NCBI GenBank assembly: GCA_052324925.1
Contig: JBQPRE010000008.1
Length of the DNA: 8,109 nucleotides
Source: Flavimobilis sp052324925
GTDB taxonomy: Bacteria; Actinomycetota; Actinomycetes; Actinomycetales; Cellulomonadaceae
Strand: one strand, 5' to 3'
Both the position numbers and the translations under genes were made by a program. Every line of letters starts with the position of its first letter. Within the stretch, counting starts at the first letter, position 1. This document shows positions 1 to 6,700 of this stretch, piece after piece. The notes under the pieces were generated by a model, which was not told the origin of the DNA, did not search any database, and was given only the letters and a program-made list of their open reading frames with translations.

Positions 1-9
1 CCCAATAGA

Positions 10-127
10 GTTACGGCAGTCATAGCGTGAGGGAAACGCCCGGTCCCATTCCGAACCCGGAAGCTAAGCCTCACAGCGCCGATGGTACTGCCCTGGTGAC
101 GGGGTGGGAGAGTAGGACGCTTCCGGA
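10..127 (+). rRNA. rrf: 5S ribosomal RNA
   Basis: The sequence holds the hallmark 5S segments in order: a GTTACGGC-like 5' strand, CATAGCGTGAGGGAAACGCC, the loop text CCGAACCCGGAAGCTAAG, and the GATGGTACTGCC...GGGAGAGTAGGACG 3' half typical of actinobacterial 5S rRNA. It is the large-subunit 5S RNA. The ends are set by helix I pairing and could be off by a few bases; the CGG at 14-16 pairs with CCG around 123-125 with some mismatches. Only nine bases lie upstream, so the 23S gene should sit just outside the window. A strong terminator follows at 138-170, which makes this the last gene of the rRNA operon. Confidence 0.95.
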
Positions 128-137
128 CATTCATTCG

Positions 138-170
138 CGAAGGCCCACCCCGTACCGGGGTGGGCCTTCG
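138..170 (+). terminator. rRNA operon terminator hairpin
   Basis: A perfect 15-bp stem (138-152 with 156-170) closes on a three-base TAC loop and reads CGAAGGCCCACCCCG on the left arm. It starts about 11 bases after the 5S gene. There is no T-tract, only TCGT, which is usual for GC-rich actinobacterial terminators. Its stability and position make it the end of the rRNA transcript. Confidence 0.9.
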
Positions 171-362
171 TCGTACCCGGACCCAGAACGCAACACCGGC
201 GGCCGCGCCCAGCCCCTCTGTGTCCGGCGCTGCTGCGCCCGGCCCCTCCGCGCCACTGTCCGGACCGGCGCGATCGTGCAGCCCACGTGCGCGCTCACCA
301 GCACCGTCGACATGCGGCATCCCTGGAATGACGGGACGATGGGACCGTCAACACGCCCGACG

Positions 363-368
363 AAGGGA
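363..368 (+). promoter_or_regulatory. ribosome binding site of the DUF6458-like gene
   Basis: AAGGGA lies six bases before the ATG at 375. It fixes that start, because the reading frame stays open upstream back through the 5S gene and terminator, where it cannot be coding. Confidence 0.7.
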
Positions 369-374
369 ACGACG

Positions 375-593
375 ATGAAGTACGGTACCGGAATCATCCT
401 GCTCGTCATCGGTGCGATCCTCGCGTTTGCGGTCGCCGACCGCATCGAGGGAGTCGACCTCGTGATGATCGGATACATCTGCATGGGAGCCGGAGTGCTC
501 GCGCTCATCATCGGCGCTATCGCGGGAGCCCAGCGGACCAAGACGACTCACCACGAGATCGTCGAGCGCCGCAACGACCCACCGGTCGCCTGA
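375..593 (+). CDS. small two-helix membrane protein, DUF6458-like
   Basis: This 72-residue protein starts MKYGTGIILLVIGAILAFAV. It has two hydrophobic helices, about residues 5-21 and 31-51, joined by a short polar turn (ADRIEGVDL), and a charged cytoplasmic-looking tail (TKTTHHEIVERRNDPPVA). The GTGIxLLxIGAILAFAV opening followed by VDLxxxGxIxMxAGV is the pattern of the small actinobacterial DUF6458 family, whose function is unknown. ATG 375 is chosen for its Shine-Dalgarno AAGGGA and because the frame further upstream crosses the rRNA terminator. It lies alone between the rRNA operon and the copper gene and has its own hairpin at 611-654. No clear -10 box is visible upstream. The family match is from memory of the pattern. 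Confidence 0.85.
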   Translation: MKYGTGIILLVIGAILAFAVADRIEGVDLVMIGYICMGAGVLALIIGAIAGAQRTKTTHHEIVERRNDPPVA

Positions 594-610
594 CCCCAGC
601 CGTGCACCCA

Positions 611-654
611 CGTCGGCGGCGCCGGCTCGTCCCCACGAGCTGACGCCGCCGTCG
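611..654 (+). terminator. hairpin terminator after the DUF6458-like gene
   Basis: An inverted repeat pairs 611-630 with 635-654 around a CCCC loop. Nearly every position pairs, with two mismatches (622/643 and 613/652) and a G-T pair. It starts 17 bases after the stop codon and is followed by a modestly T-rich TCGTTCTCC-like stretch. It separates the small membrane gene from the copper gene 51 bases further on. Confidence 0.8.
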
Positions 655-692
655 TCGTTCTCCGTGCGAGCCGTCGCCATCCTGCCCGCGCC

Positions 693-698
693 TAGGAT
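693..698 (+). promoter_or_regulatory. -10 box of a leaderless promoter (TAGGAT)
   Basis: TAGGAT fits the actinobacterial TANNNT -10 consensus and sits exactly six bases before the ATG at 705. That spacing puts the expected transcription start at the A of the ATG. No Shine-Dalgarno is present, which agrees with a leaderless mRNA. No convincing -35 is visible. Confidence 0.6.
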
Positions 699-704
699 GG
701 ACGC

Positions 705-2831
705 ATGACCGCCCCTGACGTCCCCGCGCCCACGCACGAGGACATCACCGGCTCCCGCACCTACCGGCCCGCGGTCCTCGTCGGGTCCATCCTCATGGGG
801 ATCATCACGCTCATCGTGGGCGGTCTCGGCACAGGGATCTTCGAGGCCTCCCTCATCGCCGACCCCGGCCCCGTCGTCCGCTGGGCACTGCCCGTCATCG
901 TCGTGCTCCGCGACATCGCCCTCTCCGTGGCCCTCGCTGCGCTCGTCCTCGTCACCTTCCTCCTTCCGCCGGGCGACGACCGTCGCCGTGCCCTGACGAT
1001 CGCCGGCACCGCGAGCGGCGCATGGACGCTCCTCGCCGTCGCCGACCTCGTCACCACGGTCGCCGACGTCCTCGGGAGCCCCGGCGGCGACGTGGACTTC
1101 GGCTCCCAGATGAGCGTCTTTGCCTTCCAGGTCCCCCTCGGGCGCATCCAGGTGACGCTCATCGTCATCGCAGCCGTTGTGAGCATCTGCGCGCTCCTCG
1201 TGCGCACCCCCACCGGGGCCGCGTGGTGCCTCGCCCTCCTCGTCGCAGGCCTTTTCCTGCGGTCCCTCACCGGACACACCGCCGGAGCGAGCGGGCACGA
1301 CCTCGCCGTCTCAGCGATGCTCGTCCACCTCGCCGCCGCCGCGACGTGGACCGGCGGCATCCTCGTCCTCATCGCGCTGCGCGCCCGCGGCGGACTCCGC
1401 GCCCACGTGCTCGCCGAGACCGTCAGGCGCTTCTCGACGCTCGCCGCCTGGTGCCTCGTGCTGGTGGCGTACTCCGGAGTCCTCTCAGCGCTCGTCCGCC
1501 TCGGCACACCAGGCGACCTCGTCGAGACGCGCTACGGCCTGCTCATCGTCGCCAAGGTCGCGGGGATGGCGATCCTCGGGCTTCTTGGTTGGCTGCACCG
1601 TCGGCACGTCGTCGCGCAGCTCGCGACAACCGAGTCCGCCGCACTCGCCACGCGCGCCTTCTGGCGCCTCATGGCCGCGGAAGCCGTGCTGCTCGGCGCC
1701 GTCGCGGGACTTGCCGGTGCGCTCAGCTCGTCGGCGCCCCCGGTCCCGGACGAGGCCCCTGCCGCACCCACGCCCGCGCAGCTCGTCACGGGCGAGCCCC
1801 TCCCGCCCGAGCCCACGCTCGCCCGATGGCTCACGCTCACGCGCTGGGAGGCGATCCTGGGCGTCGCGATCATCGCCGCCGTCGTCGTGTATGTCCGCTG
1901 GTACCTCAGACTGCGCCGTCGCGGCGACGCCTGGCCCGTCACCCGCGTCGTCACGTGGTGTGCCGGCATGCTCGTCCTCCTGTGGGTGACCAGTGGCGGC
2001 GCCGCCGTCTACGGTCGCGTGCTGTTCTCAGGCCACATGGTGCAGCACATGACCATGGCGATGGTCGTACCCCTGCTGCTCGTGCTGTCCGCGCCCATGA
2101 CCCTCGCGCTGCGCGCGCTCCCAGCACGGGCCGACGGCTCCCGCGGCCCGCGGGAATGGCTCCTCACCATCGTGCACTCGCGCTACGGCACGTTCTTCGC
2201 CCACCCGATCGTCGCCGCGGTGAACTTTGCCGGATCGATGATCGTCTTCTACTTCACCCCATTCTTCGAGTGGTCCCTCACGACGCACGTCGGGCACCTG
2301 GGCATGGTCGCTCACTTCACGCTCGCGGGGTACTTCTTCGCTAACGCCCTCATCGGGATCGACCCCGGCCCCAAGCGCCCCGGCTACCCGCTGCGGCTTC
2401 TCCTCCTGCTCGCCACCATGGCCTTCCATGCATTCTTCGGCGTCGCGCTCATGTCAGGCACCGCCCTCCTCGTCCCCGAATGGTTCGGGCTCCTCGGACG
2501 CCCGTGGGGTCTGCCCGCCCTCGATGACCAGCAGATCGGTGGCGGTGTCGCGTGGGGCGTCGGCGAGATCCCCACCGCGTTGCTCGCGATCGTCGTCGCC
2601 TTCCGCTGGGCCAAGGACGACGAACGCACAGCGAAGCACCGCGACCGCCGCGTCGAGAAGGCAGGCTCCGACGCCGAGCTCGACGCGTACAACGCGATGC
2701 TCGACGACCTTGCCCAGCGCGACGCCGAGTCGGCGCGCAAGCAGGGCGTTCGCGGGGCCACTGCGAACGGCGCACGTCCCTCCGGCACCCGCCCGCCCGA
2801 ACCCGCTGGTGACGCGGACTCGATCACGTAG
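705..2831 (+). CDS. fused CopD copper-resistance / CtaG cytochrome c oxidase assembly membrane protein
   Basis: The 708-residue protein is polytopic, with roughly 14-16 hydrophobic segments and two halves. Residues 20-340 look like a CopD (copper resistance D) domain, with conserved-type histidines H191, H198 and H208 in GHTAGASGHDL...LVHLAAAATWTGG. A Pro/Ala-rich linker (about 343-372) leads to residues 380-640, a caa3-type CtaG domain with H444 and H448 (SGHMVQHMTM), H528, H531 and H537 (THVGHLGMVAHFTL) and H575 (AFHAFFG). CopD-family proteins are associated with copper transport, and CtaG proteins with delivering CuB to cytochrome c oxidase; the fusion is a known actinobacterial architecture. 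The tail from about 636 is charged and cytoplasmic in character. The start is supported by TAGGAT-N6-ATG. Periplasmic copper capture passed to oxidase assembly is inference. Confidence 0.93.
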   Translation: MTAPDVPAPTHEDITGSRTYRPAVLVGSILMGIITLIVGGLGTGIFEASLIADPGPVVRWALPVIVVLRDIALSVALAALVLVTFLLPPGDDRRRALTIAGTASGAWTLLAVADLVTTVADVLGSPGGDVDFGSQMSVFAFQVPLGRIQVTLIVIAAVVSICALLVRTPTGAAWCLALLVAGLFLRSLTGHTAGASGHDLAVSAMLVHLAAAATWTGGILVLIALRARGGLRAHVLAETVRRFSTLAAWCLVLVAYSGVLSALVRLGTPGDLVETRYGLLIVAKVAGMAILGLLGWLHRRHVVAQLATTESAALATRAFWRLMAAEAVLLGAVAGLAGALSSSAPPVPDEAPAAPTPAQLVTGEPLPPEPTLARWLTLTRWEAILGVAIIAAVVVYVRWYLRLRRRGDAWPVTRVVTWCAGMLVLLWVTSGGAAVYGRVLFSGHMVQHMTMAMVVPLLLVLSAPMTLALRALPARADGSRGPREWLLTIVHSRYGTFFAHPIVAAVNFAGSMIVFYFTPFFEWSLTTHVGHLGMVAHFTLAGYFFANALIGIDPGPKRPGYPLRLLLLLATMAFHAFFGVALMSGTALLVPEWFGLLGRPWGLPALDDQQIGGGVAWGVGEIPTALLAIVVAFRWAKDDERTAKHRDRRVEKAGSDAELDAYNAMLDDLAQRDAESARKQGVRGATANGARPSGTRPPEPAGDADSIT

Positions 2832-2872
2832 CGCCCGCTCCCAGGTGCTTCCCAGCAACGTGTGCTGCTCAG

Positions 2873-2878
2873 TAGGAT
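2873..2878 (+). promoter_or_regulatory. -10 box upstream of the secreted repeat protein (TAGGAT)
   Basis: TAGGAT matches the TANNNT consensus and is identical to the -10 box before the CopD-CtaG gene. The expected start is near 2885, leaving an untranslated leader of about 70 bases before the ATG at 2956. The only -35 candidate is a weak TTCCCA at 2849-2854. A small dyad (CAGCA-N5-TGCTG, 2853-2867) lies in the spacer and could be an operator. Confidence 0.45.
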
Positions 2879-2955
2879 GACCCCGTCGCGAGGACGATGC
2901 GCAGGGGCTTCTGTGTCGTCGGGGAGTCGCGCCCGAACGGGAAAGCAGGGACAGC

Positions 2956-4638
2956 ATGAAGAGACTCACACTTGCGGCAGTATCGGCGGTGGCGCTCGCA
3001 CTCACAGGGTTCGGCATCGCGCCGGCGAACGCCGCCACCGCCACGACCGGCCACGTCACAGTCAAGGTGACCGCCGTCGGCGGCGGGCTCATCGAGAACG
3101 CCTGGATCGAGCTGGAGGGTGACACCGCCGGGGCTTACGGCTCAACGAACGCGAGCGGAACGTACACGACCGACGAGCTCGCTCCCGGCACGTACGATCT
3201 CACGACCCGCCTGTCCTACCCGGTCACGGCCGAGGCGACGCAGAAGGTCGTCGTCACCGCGAACAAGGACACCGCCGTGGTGGTCGCCCTCGCGGGCGTC
3301 CAGGTCCTCACCGGCAAGGTCACCGCCAACAGCAAGAACATCTCGAACGCCTGGGTGATCGCCACGTCGTCGACGAACAGCTACTCGGCGAAGACGACGA
3401 ACGGGTCGTACTCGCTCGTCGCACCGGCAGGCCAGTACACGGTCGAGGTCAACGAGGACTGGAGCGCCCCCACTGCGAGGTTCCTCACGACGTTCGCAGG
3501 CAACACCGTCCGCGAGGTCGACGCGAAGACCGTGCGCATCGCGCCCAGCTCCACCGCGACGCTCAACATCGCGGCCTACGCCAAGATCGGCTCCATCAAG
3601 GGTGCGGTCGTCGACGCCAAGGGCAAGCCGGTCGCCGGTGCCTCGGTGTCCGCCTACGGCAGCAACCGCACCGGATGGGCCTTCGCGACCACCGACGCCA
3701 AGGGAAGCTACACGCTGACGGGCCTGCCCGCCGGTCGCTACTCCGTGCACGCCCGCAAGGGTTCGCTCGAGAGCGAGTACATGTCGCCGCGGATCTACAC
3801 GGTGAAGACGGGCAGGACGACTGCCGCCAAGATCGTCGCCCGCAAGCCCGCCGTGCACAAGGGAGCGATCGTCCTCAAGGTCAAGGCCTCCAAGTCGGTG
3901 TGGAAGCGTGGCAACGTGTGCGCGACCGCCGTGACGAGCAAGGGCGCCTACGCAGGCGAGGCCTGCGCAACCTCGAAGGCGAAGAAGCTCAGGCTCACCA
4001 ACCTGCCGAAGGGCACCTACAAGGTGACCCTCAACGGCACGAACACCTCGGTGAAGATCGTCGTCAAGAAGAACAAGACGACGACGAAGACCGTCTCCCG
4101 GTCCACCGGGACGACGATCGCCGGCACGGCACGCACCGCGGCCGGCAAGGCCCTCAAGAAGGGCTACGTCGCAGTCTTCGACGCGAACGGCACCTGGCTC
4201 GGGAACACGCGGACGAGCAGCAAGGGCAAGTTCTCGGTCCCGGGTGCGACCTCCGGCTCCTACACGGTCATCGTCTCCGGCGCGAAGGCGAGCGACGGCG
4301 CGCAGGTGTCGAAGAAGGTCACCGTGAAGAAGGGCAAGAAGGCCGTGACGAAGGTTCGCCTCGTCAAGGCCGCGAAGATCACGGGCAAGGTGACGAACTC
4401 CAAGGGCGTCGGTATCGCCGGAGTCAACGTCGCCATCTCCGGGAGTGACGGCACGTGGCTGCAGGTCCAGACGAACGCCACGGGTGCGTACAGCGCGCCC
4501 GGCCTCGTCAAGGGCACGTACATCGTCTCGGCAGCCGACCCGTACCAGGGTGGTTACTACAACAGCAAGACCGTCAAGATCAAGGTTGCGACGGGCAAGT
4601 CGAAGAAGAGCAGCACGCTCACGATGGCTGCCGGCTGA
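2956..4638 (+). CDS. secreted multi-domain protein with tandem carboxypeptidase-regulatory/Cna-B-like beta-sandwich repeats
   Basis: The 560-residue protein starts with a clear Sec signal peptide: MKRLTLAAV, a hydrophobic core to about residue 22, then PANA with likely cleavage after A26. The rest is about six beta-sandwich repeats near 30-115, 118-207, 213-297, 303-383, 387-470 and 475-558. Most repeats begin GxVxxxxGxxxxxAxV and end GSYxLxxxPAGxYxVxV, the pattern of carboxypeptidase-regulatory-like and Cna-B/SpaA-like folds. Repeat four is unusual, holding the only two cysteines of the mature chain (C322 and C337), possibly a disulphide. The C-terminal half is very lysine-rich. There is no LPXTG motif, membrane helix or catalytic domain, so it is probably released or bound to the wall by charge. 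The ribosome binding site is AGGGA at 2947-2951. A structural or adhesive role is inference; no enzyme function is visible. Confidence 0.88.
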   Translation: MKRLTLAAVSAVALALTGFGIAPANAATATTGHVTVKVTAVGGGLIENAWIELEGDTAGAYGSTNASGTYTTDELAPGTYDLTTRLSYPVTAEATQKVVVTANKDTAVVVALAGVQVLTGKVTANSKNISNAWVIATSSTNSYSAKTTNGSYSLVAPAGQYTVEVNEDWSAPTARFLTTFAGNTVREVDAKTVRIAPSSTATLNIAAYAKIGSIKGAVVDAKGKPVAGASVSAYGSNRTGWAFATTDAKGSYTLTGLPAGRYSVHARKGSLESEYMSPRIYTVKTGRTTAAKIVARKPAVHKGAIVLKVKASKSVWKRGNVCATAVTSKGAYAGEACATSKAKKLRLTNLPKGTYKVTLNGTNTSVKIVVKKNKTTTKTVSRSTGTTIAGTARTAAGKALKKGYVAVFDANGTWLGNTRTSSKGKFSVPGATSGSYTVIVSGAKASDGAQVSKKVTVKKGKKAVTKVRLVKAAKITGKVTNSKGVGIAGVNVAISGSDGTWLQVQTNATGAYSAPGLVKGTYIVSAADPYQGGYYNSKTVKIKVATGKSKKSSTLTMAAG

Positions 4639-4641
4639 CAG

Positions 4642-4671
4642 CTGGGGGCGGCCGCGAGCGGCCGCCCCCAG
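4642..4671 (+). terminator. first hairpin after the secreted repeat protein
   Basis: A perfect 13-bp GC stem (4642-4654 with 4659-4671) closes on a CGAG tetraloop and starts four bases after the stop codon at 4636-4638. There is no T-tract. It is a strong terminator or 3'-end stabiliser for the secreted protein mRNA. Confidence 0.85.
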
Positions 4672-4686
4672 GTCACGTCAGACGTG

Positions 4687-4723
4687 AGGGGCGCGTTCCG
4701 ACCTACGGTCGGTGCGCGCCCCT
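4687..4723. terminator. second hairpin, probably bidirectional between convergent genes
   Basis: A 17-position stem (4687-4703 with 4707-4723, one T-T mismatch and one T-G pair) closes on a TAC loop. It lies between the plus-strand secreted protein gene and the minus-strand small gene ending at 4743, so it can serve transcripts from both sides. Confidence 0.75.
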
Positions 4724-4742
4724 TGCTCGTGCGACCTGGTCG

Positions 4743-4868
4743 TCAGGACTCGGGAACCGAGAGGATCCCCTCAAGGACGTCACTGAGCGAGATGTCCTTC
4801 GCGTCGAACGAGATGCCCAACGGGTCACCCGACGGCTGCTGGATCGTGTCGTCGACGGCGCTGCACAT
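4743..4868 (-). CDS. 41-residue acidic small protein, unknown function
   Basis: This ORF reads MCSAVDDTIQQPSGDPLGIS and continues to ...DVLEGILSVPES before a TGA stop. It has eight acidic residues and a single lysine, so it is strongly acidic; there is no signal peptide or membrane helix. By hand count about 90% of codons end in G or C, about 59% have G/C first and about 41% G/C second, the classic profile of a real gene in this kind of genome. A perfect-looking Shine-Dalgarno, GAGGGAGG, lies six bases before the ATG. The bidirectional hairpin at 4687-4723 follows the stop. It lies 131 bases downstream of the 115-residue membrane protein on the same strand and could be co-transcribed. I do not recognise the family. 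It is below the size cut-off of many gene callers. Confidence 0.65.
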   Translation of the reverse strand: MCSAVDDTIQQPSGDPLGISFDAKDISLSDVLEGILSVPES

Positions 4869-4874
4869 CGCCGG

Positions 4875-4882
4875 CCTCCCTC
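4875..4882 (-). promoter_or_regulatory. strong ribosome binding site of the 41-residue gene
   Basis: On the minus strand GAGGGAGG lies six bases before the ATG at 4868-4866. It is the strongest Shine-Dalgarno in the window and decides both the start and the reality of this short gene. Confidence 0.65.
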
Positions 4883-4999
4883 GCTCATGACGATCTGGCG
4901 TGGCTGCCGATCGCTCTGTCACTCAGAACTCATCGGCGCGCACGCACGCGACCTTGAGCAGGCGACGGCACGCGTGTCGCAGGGTGAGAAGGGATTGCG

Positions 5000-5347
5000 C
5001 TAGACGTCGTCGGGCGCCGGGCCGTCGTCGGACCGGGAGGCGTCGGGTGCCGGGCCGTCGTCGGACCGGGAGGCGTCGTCCGGAGTGGAGCCGTCGTCGG
5101 ACCCATGGCCCCCGTCGGGCGCGGGACCGCCGCCCACCGCGGACGTTCCGCGCACAGCGTCCTCGGGGCGCGCCGCAGCGCGCGCCTGGGCGAGCTCAGA
5201 CTCGCGAGCCGCGCGGACTCGCCGGACCGCCATGACCACCATGACGACAGCGAGCGCCAGGCCAGCCGTGACCAGGAGCCAGAACCGGGACGCCGGATCG
5301 AGCGAAGCCTCCGCGAGCACGCGCAGAGCGGGACGAGCAGACACCAT
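5000..5347 (-). CDS. single-pass membrane protein with acidic repeat tail, unknown function
   Basis: The 115-residue protein has one transmembrane helix at about residues 22-41 (FWLLVTAGLALAVVMVVMAV), then a positively charged VRRVRAARE stretch, which by the positive-inside rule puts the C-terminus in the cytoplasm. Residues 70-115 are low-complexity and Asp/Pro/Gly/Ser-rich, with an 11-residue unit (ASRSDDGPAPD) repeated twice exactly and a degenerate third copy (GSDDGSTPD) before it. The repeat corresponds to a 33-base DNA duplication at 5009-5074. The start is ATG at 5347 with a modest GAGG upstream. A candidate TAACGT -10 lies at 5410-5405. I do not recognise a family; the tail is probably disordered. 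It may share a transcript with the 41-residue gene downstream. Confidence 0.72.
   Translation of the reverse strand: MVSARPALRVLAEASLDPASRFWLLVTAGLALAVVMVVMAVRRVRAARESELAQARAAARPEDAVRGTSAVGGGPAPDGGHGSDDGSTPDDASRSDDGPAPDASRSDDGPAPDDV
5009..5074. repeat. two tandem 33-base repeats inside the membrane protein gene
   Basis: Units 5009-5041 and 5042-5074 differ at one base (C5015 versus T5048). The unit is 33 bases long, so each copy adds exactly 11 residues (ASRSDDGPAPD) and keeps the frame. A decayed third unit follows from 5075. Near-identity suggests a recent slippage duplication. Confidence 0.9.
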
Positions 5348-5404
5348 GATGAGCCTCGAGAGGTGGACGGACCGCCGGCGACCGCTGCGCGCCGATGACG
5401 CCTG

Positions 5405-5410
5405 ACGTTA
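5405..5410 (-). promoter_or_regulatory. candidate -10 box for the minus-strand membrane protein (TAACGT)
   Basis: Read on the minus strand, TAACGT fits TANNNT and would start transcription near 5398, about 50 bases before the ATG at 5347. The -35 is poor, so this rests on one hexamer and its position. Confidence 0.3.
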
Positions 5411-5489
5411 CCCCGACACCCCCGGACGAAGCACGGCGTTGGGCCTGCGTGGCTCGCGCGCACCCCGTGCCACGCGAGCACCGTCCCCG

Positions 5490-5495
5490 TACGAT
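5490..5495 (+). promoter_or_regulatory. -10 box of a leaderless promoter (TACGAT)
   Basis: TACGAT fits TANNNT and lies exactly six bases before the ATG at 5502, the same spacing as before the genes at 705 and 7248. No Shine-Dalgarno stands at a usual distance. A leaderless mRNA is expected. Confidence 0.6.
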
Positions 5496-5501
5496 CAGGG
5501 C

Positions 5502-6026
5502 ATGAGCGACGACACCGTGACCCCGGACGGCAAGGACTGGACGTGGGTGCTCACGAGCCCCTGCCCCGAGTGCGGGTTCGACCCCGCACGCCCCCTGACG
5601 GACTACCTGAGCGAGCTCGACGAGCACGTCGCGCGCTGGCGGACCGTCCTGCTGCGTCCCGACGTCCAGACGCGCCCCACCCCAGGGACCTGGTCGCCGC
5701 TCGAGTACGCGTGCCACGTGCGCGACGTCCTCGACGTCATGGCCTCGCGCGCCCTCAACATCCGGGAAGAGGACAACCCCATGTTCCCCGGCTGGGACCA
5801 GGACGACGCCGCGATCAGGCGCAACTACGCCGAGGCCCGGCCCCTCGCTGTCGCCGACGAGCTCGCCGAGCGCGCGCAGTGGTTCGCCCAGGCGTACGCG
5901 GACGTACGCGACGACGAGTGGGAACGCCGCGGACGACGCGGTGAGGACGCCGAGTTCACCCTGCGAACGCTCGGGCTCTACACAGCGCACGAGCTCGTCC
6001 ACCACGCGCACGACGTCGGCGCCTGA
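5502..6026 (+). CDS. DinB-like domain protein
   Basis: The 174-residue protein shows the DinB/YfiT-type four-helix metal-binding pattern. H72 lies in WSPLEYACHVRDV, and H163 and H167 lie in TAHELVHHAHDV; together these are the expected three-histidine metal site. A CPECGFD motif at residues 21-27, just after a Trp-rich start, is usual in the actinobacterial members. DinB-superfamily proteins include mycothiol- or bacillithiol-dependent transferases and many of unknown function. In an actinobacterium a mycothiol-linked role is plausible but not shown here. The start at 5502 is chosen from the TACGAT-N6-ATG arrangement and because the MSDDTVTPDGKDW opening fits the family; the open frame upstream is low-quality sequence. 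It converges on the TetR gene, with a shared hairpin at 6054-6084. Confidence 0.9.
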   Translation: MSDDTVTPDGKDWTWVLTSPCPECGFDPARPLTDYLSELDEHVARWRTVLLRPDVQTRPTPGTWSPLEYACHVRDVLDVMASRALNIREEDNPMFPGWDQDDAAIRRNYAEARPLAVADELAERAQWFAQAYADVRDDEWERRGRRGEDAEFTLRTLGLYTAHELVHHAHDVGA

Positions 6027-6053
6027 GACGCGGCGCGCGCGTCTGAACGTACG

Positions 6054-6084
6054 AACGCCCGCGCGGGGTGCCTGCGCGGGCGTT
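6054..6084. terminator. bidirectional hairpin between the DinB-like and TetR genes
   Basis: An 11-bp perfect stem (6054-6064 with 6074-6084, AACGCCCGCGC) closes on a nine-base loop. It starts 28 bases after the DinB-like stop and ends four bases before the TetR stop codon, so it can end both convergent transcripts. Only TT follows on the plus side. Confidence 0.8.
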
Positions 6085-6087
6085 GGC

Positions 6088-6699
6088 TCAGGGGGCTGTC
6101 GGCGTCGCGAGGCGCGCACCCACGGCCCGCAGGACGAACGCCTCGGTCGCGCGGCACGCGGCAGCGCGACCGGCCTCGTCCTCGCCGAGCGAGCGACCTG
6201 AGAGGCACGAGTTGACGAGGCTCACCGTGACATCGAGGTCCTGCTCGGGGAACTGCCCCTGCTCGATGCCCGCGACGATGATGCGGCGCAGGATCGTCTC
6301 GACGATGTCGGCGTGCCCGCGCAGTTGACGGGCGGTCGAGCGCGAGACGACGGTCCGCAGCTCGGGGCCTGGCGCGAGGTGGAAGACGCGCTTGAGACGC
6401 ATGCGTGCCTGCACGTAGGTGCGCATCTGGGTGACCGGGTCGTCGACGTCGGCGAGCTCGCGTTCGAGGCTTGCGACGTACTGCTCGGTCTCGTGGTTGA
6501 TGAACCCGACGAGCAGCGACTCTTTGTCAGGGAAGTGGTTGTAGACGGCTGTGCGGCCGATGCCTGCGGCGCTCGCGATCTCTGCGAGGGTGATCGAGTC
6601 GAATCCACGCTCGTCCATGAGCGCTGCGAGCGCGGTGAAGAGCTTGTGCCTCGTCTGCTGCCGGTGCTCGGCGAGGGACCCTCCGATGATCTTAGGCAT
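6088..6699 (-). CDS. TetR/AcrR-family transcriptional repressor
   Basis: The 203-residue length is typical of the family. The N-terminal DNA-binding domain (about residues 14-60) contains TRHKLFTALAALMDERGFDS followed by the helix-turn-helix ITLAEIASAAGIGRTAVYNHFPDKESLL, where the GIGRTAVYNHFPDKESL signature is decisive. The rest is the helical ligand and dimer domain; its ligand cannot be read from the sequence. The start is ATG at 6699: no in-frame start codon lies close upstream, and no Shine-Dalgarno precedes it. A CATCAT hexamer exactly six bases before the ATG resembles the leaderless layout of its neighbours, with C in place of the first T. Two dyads directly upstream (6701-6715 and 6718-6731) are natural operator candidates, suggesting autorepression. 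Its other targets are unknown; the divergent acyltransferase gene is 548 bases away. Confidence 0.93.
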   Translation of the reverse strand: MPKIIGGSLAEHRQQTRHKLFTALAALMDERGFDSITLAEIASAAGIGRTAVYNHFPDKESLLVGFINHETEQYVASLERELADVDDPVTQMRTYVQARMRLKRVFHLAPGPELRTVVSRSTARQLRGHADIVETILRRIIVAGIEQGQFPEQDLDVTVSLVNSCLSGRSLGEDEAGRAAACRATEAFVLRAVGARLATPTAP

Positions 6700-6700
6700 G

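Noticed and set aside
27..374. Frame extension of the DUF6458-like protein upstream to position 27
   Set aside because: It would translate the 5S rRNA gene and its terminator; the ATG at 375 with AAGGGA is the sensible start.
348..1298. Minus-strand frame of 316 codons opposite the small membrane gene and CopD-CtaG gene
   Set aside because: Its product is a Gly/Asp/Glu/Arg low-complexity shadow without a domain, opposite a well supported gene, and it crosses the hairpin at 611-654.
5009..5074. CRISPR-like or intergenic repeat array
   Set aside because: Only two adjacent units with no spacers, multiple of three in length and inside a coding frame, so it is a coding tandem repeat.
4930..5481. 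Minus-strand frame of 183 codons overlapping the 115-residue membrane protein
   Set aside because: Its product is Arg/Ser/Pro-rich low complexity, while the overlapping 115-codon frame has a clean transmembrane helix followed by positive residues and an in-frame 33-base repeat.
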